Below are positions 21,600 through 33,600 of a DNA stretch of 64,000 nucleotides, piece by piece (the stretch's first letter is position 1; each line of letters starts with the position of its first letter). The translations under genes were made by a program, and so were the position numbers. Under the pieces are notes generated by a model, which saw nothing but the letters and a program-made list of their open reading frames with translations, did not search any database and was not told the origin of the DNA. The stretch comes from Gonatopus flavifemur (Eukaryota > Arthropoda > Insecta > Hymenoptera > Dryinidae): assembly GCA_018340375.1 (NCBI GenBank), contig JAFFJZ010000106.1, positions 124,001 through 188,000 on the forward strand, written 5' to 3'.

Positions 21600-22262
21600 A
21601 TTTTTTTACTTTGTTTCAATGAGAAATATTCACTGCAACCAAAGATATTGCTGTATAATTGTTTCTGAGGGTGGTTTCCACCCTCTGCATGGTTCCTTTT
21701 GCGGAATGACGAAATCCGTGTCTGGTTTTCCAGGATGAGTTCTGGAACATGTGAAGATTAGCTTATTCTGTGATCGAGGGTTGTTTTCACTGTTATGATG
21801 GAATTCAGGGGTAGTTTACCCCCGGAATCACAGATTATGCAAAAACACCAACTTTATGTCCAACCAGCATATGTCGACTTTCATCCGACATTCTCTACCA
21901 GAAAAACATTCTATAATATTCTTATGACCATTTTCTGAATTTTTGAATGGAAAATACGCTTAAAAAATACAGTTTCAAGCCTATAAATTTCAAGGGTAGC
22001 GACCCCTATGAACGGAATCTATGCGATTTTGTTGCTTTTTCAGTAAAGAATTGTTTCCATTTCCTTCCATTGAAAAATACACATTACAACTGATGATTTT
22101 GCTGATGAACTGTTTTTGAGGGTCTTTTTCACCCACTAAATCCGTTTATCAGCCGATACAAAAAATACTCGCTCATTTTTCGATAAACTACAACATATCC
22201 AAATCGCAGCAAAATCGGAGGCGGACCGTTGGGATTGTTCCCTTGTTAGACCAAAATTTTCC

Positions 22263-23085
22263 TCGAAGCTCGGGGAAAATTCTTGGTTGTGTGTGTGTGT
22301 GTGTGTGTGTGTGTGAACTTCTGCGACCATATCTTCCGTTCCTATTATCCGATCGTCATGAAATTCCAACCACGGTTAGATGTGGTGTTGCTAGTCGCCC
22401 CATATCAATTCCAACCTGATTCTTAAAGAAGGATGGGAGGGTTGAGGAAAAATGTGAAAAAAATCGTAATTTTGCGACCACGCAGATCTCCGCTTCCTAT
22501 TATCCGATTACAATGAAACTTATACCGCGTTATAGTTATGATCCGATAGTGGCCCCATATGAGTTTCATCTGAATCGGTTGAGAACTGTGGAAAATCTTT
22601 TCCGGCAATCTGCATTTTTTGGCAATATTTTGGAAGCATGCCTTCCCTATGTCCGTATCATCCAAATTCTATGGAATTCGGAGCATATTCAATTCACGAG
22701 GTGTTAGTTGTACGGTATGAATTTCAAGCGAATCGGAGGTCAGGGAAGAAAATGGCAAGTACTAAGCTTCGAAACGAAATTTGAAAATCTCATACATACT
22801 GATATCATGTGGATATAATTCGTTCCTATGATCCGATCGTTATGAAATTTTCACTATAGTCTCATAGAGTGTCGATAGTGGTCCCATATGAGTTTCAATT
22901 CTATCCTCACAAAAAACGGAAGAGGAAAAGGAATTGTGTCATCAAAAATTGTGATTTTGCGATCCAGCATGTTTTCACTTCCTGTCATCCGATTGCAATA
23001 AAATTTATACCACGACTTAGTTACGGCTTGATAGTGGTCCCATATGAATTTCATCCCAATCGGTTGAGAAATATGGGAAAAGAGT
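22263..23085. repeat. Diverged repeat array next to the pogo-like arm, with (GT)n
   Basis: A (GT)n run at about 22288-22315 is followed by several diverged copies of a unit recognisable by TTCCTATTATCCGAT and GGTCCCATATGA, near 22340, 22500, 22830 and 22985. The frames crossing it are repeat translations and not genes. Confidence 0.7.
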
Positions 23086-23728
23086 CTCCAGCAATTTTCA
23101 TTGTTTTTTTACGATGTTTTAAAAAGGTGCATTTTCTATTTTTTTCAGTCTCATTATTGGCGCAACATTGGCGAAGAGAATTCTTTCAATTGTTCACCAA
23201 TGATGGTCTATTTCATTGCCATTTTTTTTATATATGTGACAAGTGTCTTTTCTCGCGTTCCGTTATCGAGCTATCGTGTGATTCCAACTACTTTCCCAGA
23301 CAACTCAAGTTATTCCATAAGAATTCGTTTGGAGTACTGAAATTTCCGAAACAGTTCTCCACGAACATCGGAAGTATTCAAAACGGATTCATAGGAAGTT
23401 CAAGGAGAATACCAGTTATGTCCGCCTAAAACCGTTCGTAGTGGTATTCAATCGACATATCACATGCGTTCGCAAATAATTCATCTTCGCCACCAATCGC
23501 ATCATCATACAATTCTAAAAGAAGTAATTTTGAGTTCCGATCAAAATATATTTAGAATTCATCATGAATTGTTCCCAGATGTCAAATTAAAATGTTTCAT
23601 GAGCTTTTTCTACAATACATAATTGAATATGTGTTGGATAAATGTTCAAGATGTTTGAAACTCCTCATATTTTTTTACGTGGGGAGGAATTTTGTATGTT
23701 AACCCCCTAGACTTCATACCGAATTGAG
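23086..23728. other. No gene recognised
   Basis: Contains a splice-acceptor-like TTTTTTTCAG near 23148 and short frames, but no supported exon. Confidence 0.4.
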
Positions 23729-23884
23729 GATGTATCAAGATTTTGAGGTTATGTACCAAACAAGCTTCATGCAAATACCAGACTCCCTTTCATTTGACAT
23801 CATGAAAATATTATGAATTTCAGAAGAAAATCTGGTATTTTCATGAAGCTTGTTTGGTACATAATCTCAAGATACATCATCTTA
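23729..23884. mobile_element. Hairpin MITE
   Basis: Inverted arms share a TTATGTACCAAACAAGCTTC core and an AAATACCAGA core separated by about 45 bp. No coding content, and no clear target duplication beyond TA-containing flanks. Confidence 0.6.
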
Positions 23885-24547
23885 AAATGAATTTGTTATC
23901 AAGTCTGGTCATTTATAATAGAACAATATTTTTGGTGTAATCCTGTATGGAAAATTTCGCTGAAAAATTTCTACAAAACCAAGAGGTATCTCTGAATGAT
24001 ATCGCATTTCCTTTGCACAAATCTGATAAACTCAGATAAACTCTGAGGATCTCTGGAATCTTCATGAGAAATCTATGAAATTTGGAATACTCCGCACAGA
24101 CTTTTCTTAGAGCTTTCCGTCTTTTTTCATTTTTTTCCAGACAAATAGGAACGAAGTGCTTTACGAAAAAAAACGTTCTCTTCTAGTAAAAGATAATTAC
24201 AAGCTCATTTACTGAGATATGAACTGCGTTCAAAGTAACATAAGTTTCAAATTATTTCATCTCAATATCTTTAGCGTTTGGGGTAGTCTGATACTTCCCA
24301 GGAAAAATCCAACGCATTATGCGGCCTATTAAACAGACCACATCATGTCCAAGTAAAACTCACTAAGCTAAAACTGTCACCAGGTCAATTTGTTATGCTC
24401 ACTGAGATATGAGAATTGAACAGATGTTGTACAAATATGAACTTTAGAACAATTATTAACTTTATACTTTTGGAACAATATAATACGATAAAATGAGAAC
24501 ACCCGTATTTCATTGATTTTTTAAACATTATTCTCAGATCATATATA
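23885..24547. other. No gene recognised
   Basis: A noncoding region with a recurring phrase ACTGAGATATGA (24210 and 24399) that suggests an old diverged repeat. Confidence 0.4.
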
Positions 24548-25831
24548 CAGGTTGGTTGAAAAGTTTCTGCGCTCGAAATGGGAAAATACTGTTTTTGTTA
24601 CGAAATATATTTTTTTATTCAATTTAATCTCATAGAAGCTCAATACACTCGTTCCAATGATCTTCCAATAATTTTATCCCATCTTTATAATGGTTTTCCG
24701 GAAGCTCTGCAAAATAACCGTCTACGGCTGCTATGGCCTCTTCATTCGACGAAAAATGCTTTCCACGAAGGAATTGTTTGAGATTTCTGAAGAGATAGTA
24801 GTCGCTAGGAGCCAAATCTGGCGAATATGGTGGATGTTCAAGCGATTCGTACTTGAGTTCTTTGAATTTAGCGATCGTCAAAACACTTTTGTGAACAGGT
24901 GCATTATCTTGATGAAAAATGATTTTTTTCTTCTTTAAACCAGGTCTTTTCTCACGAATTTGTTCATCCAGCTGATCCAAAAGGCTGCAGTAATATTCGG
25001 AGTTGATTGTTTTACCTCTCTGAAGATAATCAATGAACGAAATTCCTTTTGCATCCCAAAAAACTGATGCCATAACCTTCTTTGCTGATCGTTGTGACTT
25101 CACTTGCTTTGGAGCTGAACAACCAGTTTCAGTCCACTGTAAACGTTCTTGTTTCAATTTAGGATCATGGTGGTAGATCCAAGTCTCATCCATAGTTATA
25201 AAACGACGCAAGACGTCGGTTTTATTCTGCTTAAAACGCTCCAAATTACGCTGAGAAATTTGTTTTCGATCCAGTTTTTGTTGAATCGTTAACGTGTGCG
25301 GCACTAACTTTCCAAACAGTTTTTTCATACGTAATTCTTCATGTAAAATATGGAGTACTCGTTCGTCTAAGAGGCCTATAGCATTAGCAATTTCACGCTT
25401 AGTCAAACTTGGATCTTCACCAACCATATTATGTACATGCTCAATGATTTCTGCTGTAGTTGCAGTTTTTGGTCGTCCTTCGCGTGGATCGTCTTCAAGG
25501 CTAGTACGACCACGTTTAAATTCACCAGCCCAAAATTCAACGGTGCGTTTTGAAGATGAGGACTCCTTATATACTTTTAACAATTGTTCATAAATTTCCT
25601 TTGCTTTTAAACCCTTCAAAACAAAGAATCCAATGACTGCACGATATTCAATTCTTTCCATATTGAGAAAAATCAATGACACGTCAACTTCAAATGGCTT
25701 GTAAACAAAGAATGAATTGACAGAATGACTTGTAACTTTGCATTTGTTCTCAGGACAGATATACCAACTTGAGAAAAAAAAGTTTTGAGCTAGCAGTGCT
25801 ATCTCTTGGTGAGCGCAGGAACTTTTCAACC
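24548..25831 (-). mobile_element. Second complete mariner (minus strand)
   Basis: Inverted ends share GGTTGAAAAGTT and TGCGCTC, differing by a small indel near the tip, and TA lies on both sides (24546-24547 and 25832-25833). It encloses one intact transposase gene on the minus strand. The transposase is clearly different from that at 18578, so it is a separate mariner family. Confidence 0.9.
24630..25661 (-). CDS. Mariner transposase, apparently intact
   Basis: 343 residues from the minus-strand ATG at 25661-25659; the open frame extends further upstream, but that part is the transposon 5' end. Two helix-turn-helix regions are joined by GRPKT. The catalytic triad reads TMDETWIYHH, FHQDNAPVH and YSPDLAPSDYYLF with 34 residues between the last two Asp, hence DD34D. 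The full mariner length and absence of stops imply a gene that may still make protein. It would cut and paste its element into TA sites. Confidence 0.93.
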   Translation of the reverse strand: MERIEYRAVIGFFVLKGLKAKEIYEQLLKVYKESSSSKRTVEFWAGEFKRGRTSLEDDPREGRPKTATTAEIIEHVHNMVGEDPSLTKREIANAIGLLDERVLHILHEELRMKKLFGKLVPHTLTIQQKLDRKQISQRNLERFKQNKTDVLRRFITMDETWIYHHDPKLKQERLQWTETGCSAPKQVKSQRSAKKVMASVFWDAKGISFIDYLQRGKTINSEYYCSLLDQLDEQIREKRPGLKKKKIIFHQDNAPVHKSVLTIAKFKELKYESLEHPPYSPDLAPSDYYLFRNLKQFLRGKHFSSNEEAIAAVDGYFAELPENHYKDGIKLLEDHWNECIELL

Positions 25832-26116
25832 TACAGAACATCATGATGGGACCTTGTGAATATGTTTGAATTGTAAAATTCCAAATCACAGAATCTCAGA
25901 GATAGACTCTTTCAATATAACGTTCCAACATCCAAAACAATGCAGTACTTGCCATTTCAACGAATAGTATGTTATGCAACCGAGTATTCTTGATAAATGA
26001 AAGTTTCGAAATATTTTTTTTTATTGTTCATATCTCAAGAAGTGATTTTTGCCAATTAAGCTTTGTCAAAGAGAAAAAGTCATTTTAAGGGTACTCCTCA
26101 TGAATTTTATTACATC
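25832..26116. other. No gene recognised
   Basis: AT-rich DNA flanking the mariner, with no supported feature. Confidence 0.4.
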
Positions 26117-26470
26117 CCCCTAGTGGAAATGCACCATATATGACCCATATATGCCCCATATATAAACCATATATGGATCATATATGTTATGAGTGATCCA
26201 AACATATATGAACCATATATGACCCATATATGATTTATTTCCATTTATTGAGGGGTATAAAAAAGTCTCTCTTACGAGAATTGAACGCGGTTCGTTGGGA
26301 CCGGACTCCATCCCCCTTCCACTGGAGCCACCGCCGGTCGCTTGGAAGGAGCGACTTCTTTCACGTATATGAACTCCCGCTTATTCTTGAAAACCATATA
26401 TGGCTCATATATGAACTCCGAATTGGTAGATCAACAATTGTGGATCACATATAAAACATGTATGAGTTAT
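26117..26470. mobile_element. ATATATG-rich MITE-like element with a tRNA-like insert
   Basis: Starts with CCCTAGTGGAAATG and continues with many spaced copies of CATATATG, as in the element at 28273-28654, which has the same tip. The right tip is not visible here. The run is interrupted at about 26263-26355 by GC-richer DNA that looks tRNA-derived. Confidence 0.5.
26263..26355 (-). ncRNA. tRNA-like or SINE-like segment
   Basis: On the minus strand a box-A-like TGGCTCCAGTGG is followed about 45 bases later by a box-B-like CGTTCAATTCTCG, the internal RNA polymerase III promoter arrangement of tRNA genes and tRNA-derived SINEs. The local GC content is higher than in the surroundings. I could not fold a convincing complete cloverleaf, so a decayed tRNA or SINE head is more likely than a working tRNA. 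Confidence 0.3.
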
Positions 26471-26829
26471 TGCAGGTCAGATTCACAATGAGTTCCTCAA
26501 TATTTTTAGAATAATTATTTTTGAATTCTTCGTTGAAAAATATGAGATATTCGTCAAATTTGTTTGTTTGCTCTTTTTTATTCCATTGTGTTCACCGGTT
26601 TACAATGTGTCAGAGCTTTTAGTTTTGACAAATCCAGTTAATAAGGCATGGAAGTTGGGATTTTTTCTGAACTTTTCAACAATTCGAGTCAAATTTTTTT
26701 TTCCCATTTGTGTCCAGTGGAATTCCTACGGTGGGAGTAAAAATGGTAGTTTATTCGAATTTGGACATTTTCAGCCCTTTGAGATCACCAGGAGTCCAAA
26801 AGGCTCTAGGGGGAGTCTGTGGTTCCGTA

Positions 26830-26984
26830 CCCTGACGAAAATTTTTGTCATAATTTCTCATAATTTCTCATTGTCCCAATTCATGGAGAAAATATGAGGA
26901 ATTCTATTGTCCTTTCTCATATTTTCTCCATGAATTGAGATAATGAGAAATTATGAGAAATTATGACAAAAATTTTCGTCAGGG
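26830..26984. mobile_element. TA-flanked hairpin MITE
   Basis: A 155-bp near-perfect hairpin with ends CCCTGACGAAAATTTTTGTC. TA lies on both sides (26828-26829 and 26985-26986). No coding content. Typical of Tc1/mariner-derived MITEs. Confidence 0.85.
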
Positions 26985-27717
26985 TAGCTTATAGTGCTTG
27001 TCGTGAATTTTAATTTGTGCTGCCTTCTGTTATTGTCAACGACACCGAGATGTGAATTTTACCGGGAAATCTGCAACAATATTTGAAAGACTGCGTGAAT
27101 GACATCTTTTGCTTTGGTTTGGGGTCCGAAAGACCCTGTGTAACCTTTACGTAAGTACTTTGAAGTGTGACCTCAACGGGTTAATTTTTTTATTTAACAA
27201 ACACGATCGATCTATGGTGCATAGCAATACTTTTGGTTCAGTTCTGAAAATGGTAATTTTCTACGACATTGAAGGAATATAAATAAAACAAGACAAAAAA
27301 GATAACTCAATAACTTGAAATTACACATCAATCCGTCCATGAAATGTCTCGTATCTATGCTGCATTACAAGTCTTGAATAATCGAGCACGCGGAGTTCTC
27401 AGGCCGCCCTTGTTTTGTCTAGATATCTCGAATGCCGTGGAATAACATTTTCAAAAACGAAACGAAAATTATCGTCATGTTCCAGAAATTAGTTTTGCTT
27501 GTGGAATTTGAAAATCAAACGTATTCGAATTTGAATGAAACTTTTCGTATAGACCAATGAGTATATTGAAGACAAAAAAATTTGGTGAGTTGAAAGTATT
27601 ACAATTCTTATTGAAAAAATTGAAGTGAGAATCCCTACAGAAACCCTTATGGATTTATATGTGTTCCTGTGAAAAGCGTGGATGGTTTCCTGTAGATTTG
27701 AACTCCATGGTATCCTA
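26985..27717. other. No gene recognised
   Basis: Noncoding between two MITEs; the short frame at 27489-27785 has no recognisable motif and runs into the next MITE. Confidence 0.4.
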
Positions 27718-27946
27718 CACGTAAAAAAAGTATGGCTATTATAACGATCTGGAGTATGGTTAAAAAGAGATAGCTGTAGTGACAATACTGTATCGCTATG
27801 GCGACGATACAGATGGCTATGCTGGCGATCTATATCATTCCTCGGATGATTTGTATGATCATAGCAACGATACTGATACCACTAAACTTTGGATAGTCAT
27901 CACAACTATCCAGTATCGTTATGACAGCGATACTTTTTCCTCCGTG
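27718..27946. mobile_element. TA-flanked MITE with CACG tips
   Basis: The right end (TACTTTTTCCTCCGTG) and the left end (CACG followed by AAAAAAAGTA) are inverted, the left lacking a few bases. TA lies on both sides. The interior holds repeated GCTATGGCGACGATAC-like phrases. Related by its tips to 20160-20548. Confidence 0.6.
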
Positions 27947-28272
27947 TATGTAAATTCTTACCTGGTTTCTCCCAGAGGAAGTTTTTATCGTGGATTTCTA
28001 GCAATTTTTCAGCTTCACGTGGGGAATTCACCTGGATTCCCGCCTGAAGTTTTGCAATAGGTTTGTGATGAATTATTTATCTATCTGATAACATGCGATC
28101 CATCCAATTATAGTTCATGGATGTTTAGGTAGTTAAAGAAACATGGGTCACAAACGAGGACGGTACATGAAGTATTTGGATGCTGATTTTGCAAATGAAG
28201 AGGTTCCTGCAAAAACTATGTATAGAATAAGAGAGCCGCTTGGAGCTTTTGCAGTAAATACCCGTATAACAC

Positions 28273-28654
28273 CCCTAGTAAAAATGAATCATATAAGAAC
28301 ATACATGAAGCATATAGAAACCATACATGGTCATATATGACCATATATAATTCATACGCAATCCATATTGAATCCGTATATGATCATATATGGCCCATAC
28401 AGAATCCATATATGACCTTTCGATGCAAGACTTTCCCATACATGTGAAAAAATTCTGTCACATATGAAATATTTTTCGTATATGGATTTTATATGGATTA
28501 TATATGAGTCATATATGATCATATATGGATCACATATGGATTAAATATGGATTGTATATGATTCTATGCATTCTCATATATGAATCATACATGAATTTTA
28601 TATGTATTATGTATGGATTATGTATGGGTCATATATGTTCGTTTTTTACTAGGG
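28273..28654. mobile_element. ATATATG-rich MITE
   Basis: The ends CCCTAGTAAAAA and TTTTTTACTAGGG are inverted. The interior is a degenerate array of CATATATG with 4-8 base linkers, able to pair with itself in many registers. No gene. Confidence 0.7.
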
Positions 28655-30646
28655 ACGTGATGTGTAAAACATATGTTCGGCATGTGAAAAATGCATAATC
28701 TCATGGACAACGGAATATTCTAAACAACATATTCCTGGCATATATCATTTCACATCATGTGGCAATATTGTAAGAATTATATTCAATCCACATGGCAGGA
28801 AGATTTTCATGAACTCAGTAAACTTTCACCTCTCATTTGCAAACAACCGATGAATTCATTGCTTTGTATACGCGAGTCGGAATGAAATGGTGATCTTTAT
28901 CAATGTTTATGAATTTGTATACTGTCTCAAAACTTTTTTTCAAGTAGTGTCGAATGCACGGGATTATCTCAGCCTTATTTAGATTAATTTATCGGATTTT
29001 TATCCAAATCACGGAGATACAGCGTGCACTTACGAAATATAGCTCCATGACCATGCAATAGGAAATTTTGAGATTTCGTCTACAGCAGCTCGACGCGTAT
29101 TTTTAGTGACAATGTTGAAAATGTATAAGACAAAACCACAATTAATATTTATGAAAGTTCAATTATAGTGACGTGTAGTGTTTTTCGTCAGTCATTAGGA
29201 GCCGACAGAACTTTAGAGGTTAAGCAATTCCAAAACACTTTTGAAAGATATCTCATGGAACATGACAAAAGCTGTTTAACAGTAATTCTTCTTCTGGAAA
29301 GGATTATGATTGAATTATGATACTGATGCTGCATAAGACATCCTGAATATGTTGACAGAAGTCTTTTAGAAATACATAACCTCTTTTGTCACACGAAAAC
29401 TAGATGCGTATGAGATGATCAACAGAACATGCCTCCCATATTCTTGAATTCAGGTCATTTAGGCGGACATTTCTATGTGCATGAATGTGCCTAGAATATG
29501 GATGGCCCGATCTCACACATGTATGGCGTGTTCCTATGTTCCCAAAAATACGTTCCTCCCATGAGCTTGACACGTCATGTGCTGTACGGGTAATATCTGT
29601 CAGGTAAATGGAAAATCCACATTTAAACATTTTTCTTGGAACTACCGTTCATGAACTCATCCCTGGTAAACGAAAAGAATCAGATTCGATCAAAACAGTC
29701 AGAAACCGCATAGGAAACGACACGGAATGTATATGTTCCTAAGCGTTTTTTGTTCCTTCCAATCGGTTTCTACCCACATAGCACCACAATTCAGAAAAAG
29801 TTCTAAACGAATTTATTTAGCACCACAATAATCCATTTCGAACTGTTCATGAATTGTGGTGCTGTGTGAGTATCGTTTCCTTTTTCCACAGATTCGATAC
29901 TAAGTTATGAGAGAAAATTTTGATCGACTCCACAAAAATTGCATCGTTAGATTAGGACTTCACAATGTTTTTATTGTTCTTCCCACATGCGACATTTAGG
30001 TGACAGGGACTCAAAAACGTTTTTGCGACAATCAAAGTTATGCGCTTTATTACCATCGTCGAATGAACAATGTTCTATGTCGTGATTGATACTGTGCGGT
30101 TTTTTGTACCTACTTGTCCCTGGTTGTCATTGTTACCGGGATGTAAAATCTTGACTGTATTACATCGTTAGCAATACTATATTGAACTATCCTGATAACA
30201 ATGCAATATAGTGTCGTGAGCTAAACGGTTTTTCGATTCTAAAATGAGCGTTCGTTCGGTATTTTGTGGAGATGAATAATCAACCCAAGTAGCACCCAAA
30301 CATTGTACATCTAGATATTATGAACGTTCATAGTATATATACAACATTCGAGAGCTACCAAGAAAACTGCAATTTAATATATTACAAATAACAAAACATG
30401 TCCATCAAATATTTCATTTTTATTGGATCAATTACAAAATTCACTGATATGAAAGATTTCTTGCTGATAACAAGGAACTTATTCTAAATGATAATCCAGA
30501 GGAACATAATAGCAACCGTCAGATGAGAAATGAATGCTTCTCGGTTGAATATAAGTCAAAGATTAAAAAAAAACGTCTTGAAACAGCTCAGTTCGAATAA
30601 CTTCGAATTCCTGAAGATGATCATTAATGCCAATACTTTCGAAAAT
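28655..30646. other. No gene; one small hairpin
   Basis: The only structure seen is an inverted repeat at 29775-29868 with arms CACATAGCACCACAATTCA and its near complement. Short frames here lack motifs. Confidence 0.45.
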
Positions 30647-33600
30647 TCAAACTTCGAAAACAAAGTCTTTTGATCCCACTACATCTACATCTTTTCTATA
30701 TAATTCTGCAATCGGTCCATACACTGGGAATTTGTGAACTCTGATTAATATGACTGTTCCTTTTTTATAAGTGTTTTCATTAATTTTAACTCGTTGGATA
30801 ACCTGATATATCTTTCCTAAATTAGAATCAGATGTTTGAAAGTTACGAAATTGTTTTTTTATATCACAATAATCTATAGTATCCTTAAAAATGTCTTGAT
30901 TCATGAAAATTCCACACATGTTCATTCGGTGTTTGATAGCGAGAATTTCACACAAATTGATTCGATTACATGTAGCATCCAGGGCTGCGGAGTCAAAGCT
31001 TTCACATCGCCGACTCCGACCCCGAACCACTTAAAATTCCCGACTCCGACTCCGACTCCGGCTCCGGCTCCAGCTCCGACTCAATATTTCAATACTTTAT
31101 TTATTGATATATTATTGAAATTTGATTTGCTAAATATGTCGCGGCTGAAATGCAAACAATGTAACAGAGTCGTAACTAATTTTAATGTTCTACTTCAAAA
31201 TTTTATGCATGAATTATTTCTTTCATCAACATTTTTCAACAGATATAAATATTCCAAATGTTAGAAAAAACTTCGTCAACAACTTTCGACAAAGAATTTT
31301 CTCTAAAACTTTCCTTCATGAACCGTTGATCTGATGCAGTACATAAATTTGTATGTTCTTATATGCAGCAGCTTGTTGAACAATTAGAACCAACCGGGTG
31401 TATCAAAAAGCACGTTGCTTGATTATTTCAAAATATAATGAACACAAGAATAAATAAATCAAAAATATTTTGTTTCCGAATCTTTTCATTCTTCACTGTA
31501 AAAAATAAATGTGGAATATTTCACCAAAAATCTTCCACCATGAATAGAAAACTTGACATCCTGATTTGGTAGAGTTTGCCCTTACTTTTTGGAGGATTCT
31601 ACACCCAAAAAACGGAATAGTTCCTCAAAATGGAGGAAAAATCCCCTATTTTTGATGGGAAAACAATTCTCCCACGACCAGGGGATGGAATCTGCCACTA
31701 AAGTGAGGAAAAACTCCCCATATTTTTTCTAGTGTTTGTGAATCTGTCACATCTCTGATAACATCAATGAATCAACACAATCTGCGAATGATTGTCAAAC
31801 AACTCTAAAACGATTTGCGTTCTGGTAATCAGAATAAGTGCAATATAAATCTATTAAGCAAATCAGCATGGAGTGATAGCAAGATTCGTTGGAAATGAGC
31901 AGTATGGAGCTTTTTGAATAATTAGGTAATAATTACGGATTTATCCTTCATTTGAAGCTTTCGTATTTATTGCAAACTTGTTATACTGATAAAAAGAGAG
32001 AGAAATCCCATACAGCAAATCAGTTCAGAAAGAGTGCGCAGAGAATTCAATTGGGGTCGAATGAATTCAATATGAATTCTTAAGAATTCTTTTTCAACTC
32101 CTATGCCGTATATATGGGATTTCAGTGCTGCAACAACCTGAGCTCTCCCTGCAGAAACGGAATCATTCAGAACGATTGATAGTGCAAATCTCTGATCAAA
32201 AATATGATTCGAACTTATTTAGAATCATTTGAGTCTGAAACGGCTAATTTGAAATTTGTACATTTCTCATTGGAAAAATTTCATTTTGAAAAGAATCAAT
32301 TCTTTGAATGATCTCAGTTTTACGGGGACGTCACATTCCCACTTAGAGATTTCCTATGACTCCCTTTCTCCATTCTCATACCTTTATAGTTGCATTGATA
32401 TAAAGAATTATAGCACCTTCTTATCGAACAGATTATGAAAACAGACACATTAATTCCTACTCTCATTTTTTTATTCATCTTATTTATGTCAACAGAGAAT
32501 TCTATGCATTCGATTTCGAAACATTACACTTTGAACTTCGAATCAACGGGTGAAAATACATTGTCCGTAAATTAACATATTAATTCCTCGTTTGTGTTGG
32601 AGAAAAAATTGAAAAAGTTTTTTGCATGCGAATTTCATCTCTCAACTGATGCACCTGAGATTCACCTAAGAAGATTGAATATGTGTATTTGAAAAAATGA
32701 GCCAAAGAAATGAAAACGTATTCCAAACAGCACACGAAGTTCTCTGAATGTTTTAAAAGCATAGCCTAGGTTCTGCGAGTCTTAACCCCCAAAAACACAT
32801 ATTTCCAATGTTTGGAGCATTTTCACTTTTAATGCAGCTAAACACGTTCTGAAAACGTTCTATTCATATACTACAGGACGTTCTCGTGATGTTTTTCTAA
32901 CGTACTTCCATGAACACTCACTTTTTTCTTGAGGAGTCGAAAGAGGAGTCGGAGTCGATAAGATAACATTCGACTCCGACTCCCCTTTCGACTCCATCCA
33001 TCATTCCTCGACTCCGACTTCCGACTCCGACTCCACAGCCCTGGTGGCATCAGCACATTTTTTGAGAGGACGGTGCTTAGATTCGAATCGCATTGTCCGA
33101 AAATTACGTACTGGCCCTACTAATTCCATTATCGTCCCATAATGTGTTGAGAAATGATCTTTGAGTTTCAAATCACTCCCAAAGGACTGTATAAACAAAT
33201 TGTGGTGTTCTTCGACTACCGTATCCAACAAATCACATGTCTCATACGAAATAGGAGTTTGGAGACAAATAGACAATATTTGTCTTGTGAGTATATATAA
33301 ACGCCATTCCGGCACGTTCTCATCAACCAAATTTCCAAAAATCAAACCAGCATTCAATCCAAAAAACATCATTTCGGCTGCAAACATTTTCAGTTTTTTT
33401 GCTTTCAAACGATGTTCTTGTACTAGCGGTGGTCGATTACAATTCGAAGGATACGCAAAGTATCTTAGCTTATTATTGAACGCGTCCAAAGTGAAGATTT
33501 TTTTTACCTTGATGAAAAGATAAAGGAGTTCCGACATTGTAAACATACATCTTCCCTGTTACCAATCATGTAATAAATCAACACACATGTTTTCTGCTCC

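Larger units (their letters stand above)
15787..22262 (-). mobile_element. Pogo-like DNA transposon with long inverted arms, disrupted
   Basis: Diverged inverted arms (about 15787-16560 and 21600-22262) enclose a minus-strand transposase relic (16701-18311). A mariner (18400-19693) and a MITE (20160-20548) were inserted later. The left arm contains an internal near-duplication with a period of about 420 bp (15900-16110 versus 16320-16555). Exact termini and the target duplication could not be fixed because both arms run into further repeats. Confidence 0.65.

Noticed and set aside
22136..22369. Frame with an HTHTHTH run
   Set aside because: It is the translation of the (GT)n microsatellite and the pogo-like arm.
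24690..25593. Plus-strand frames over the second mariner
   Set aside because: Shadows of the minus-strand transposase gene.
30836..31264. 142-codon plus frame with a Pro/Thr repeat
   Set aside because: It spans the boundary of the hAT-like element and translates its GACTCC minisatellite.
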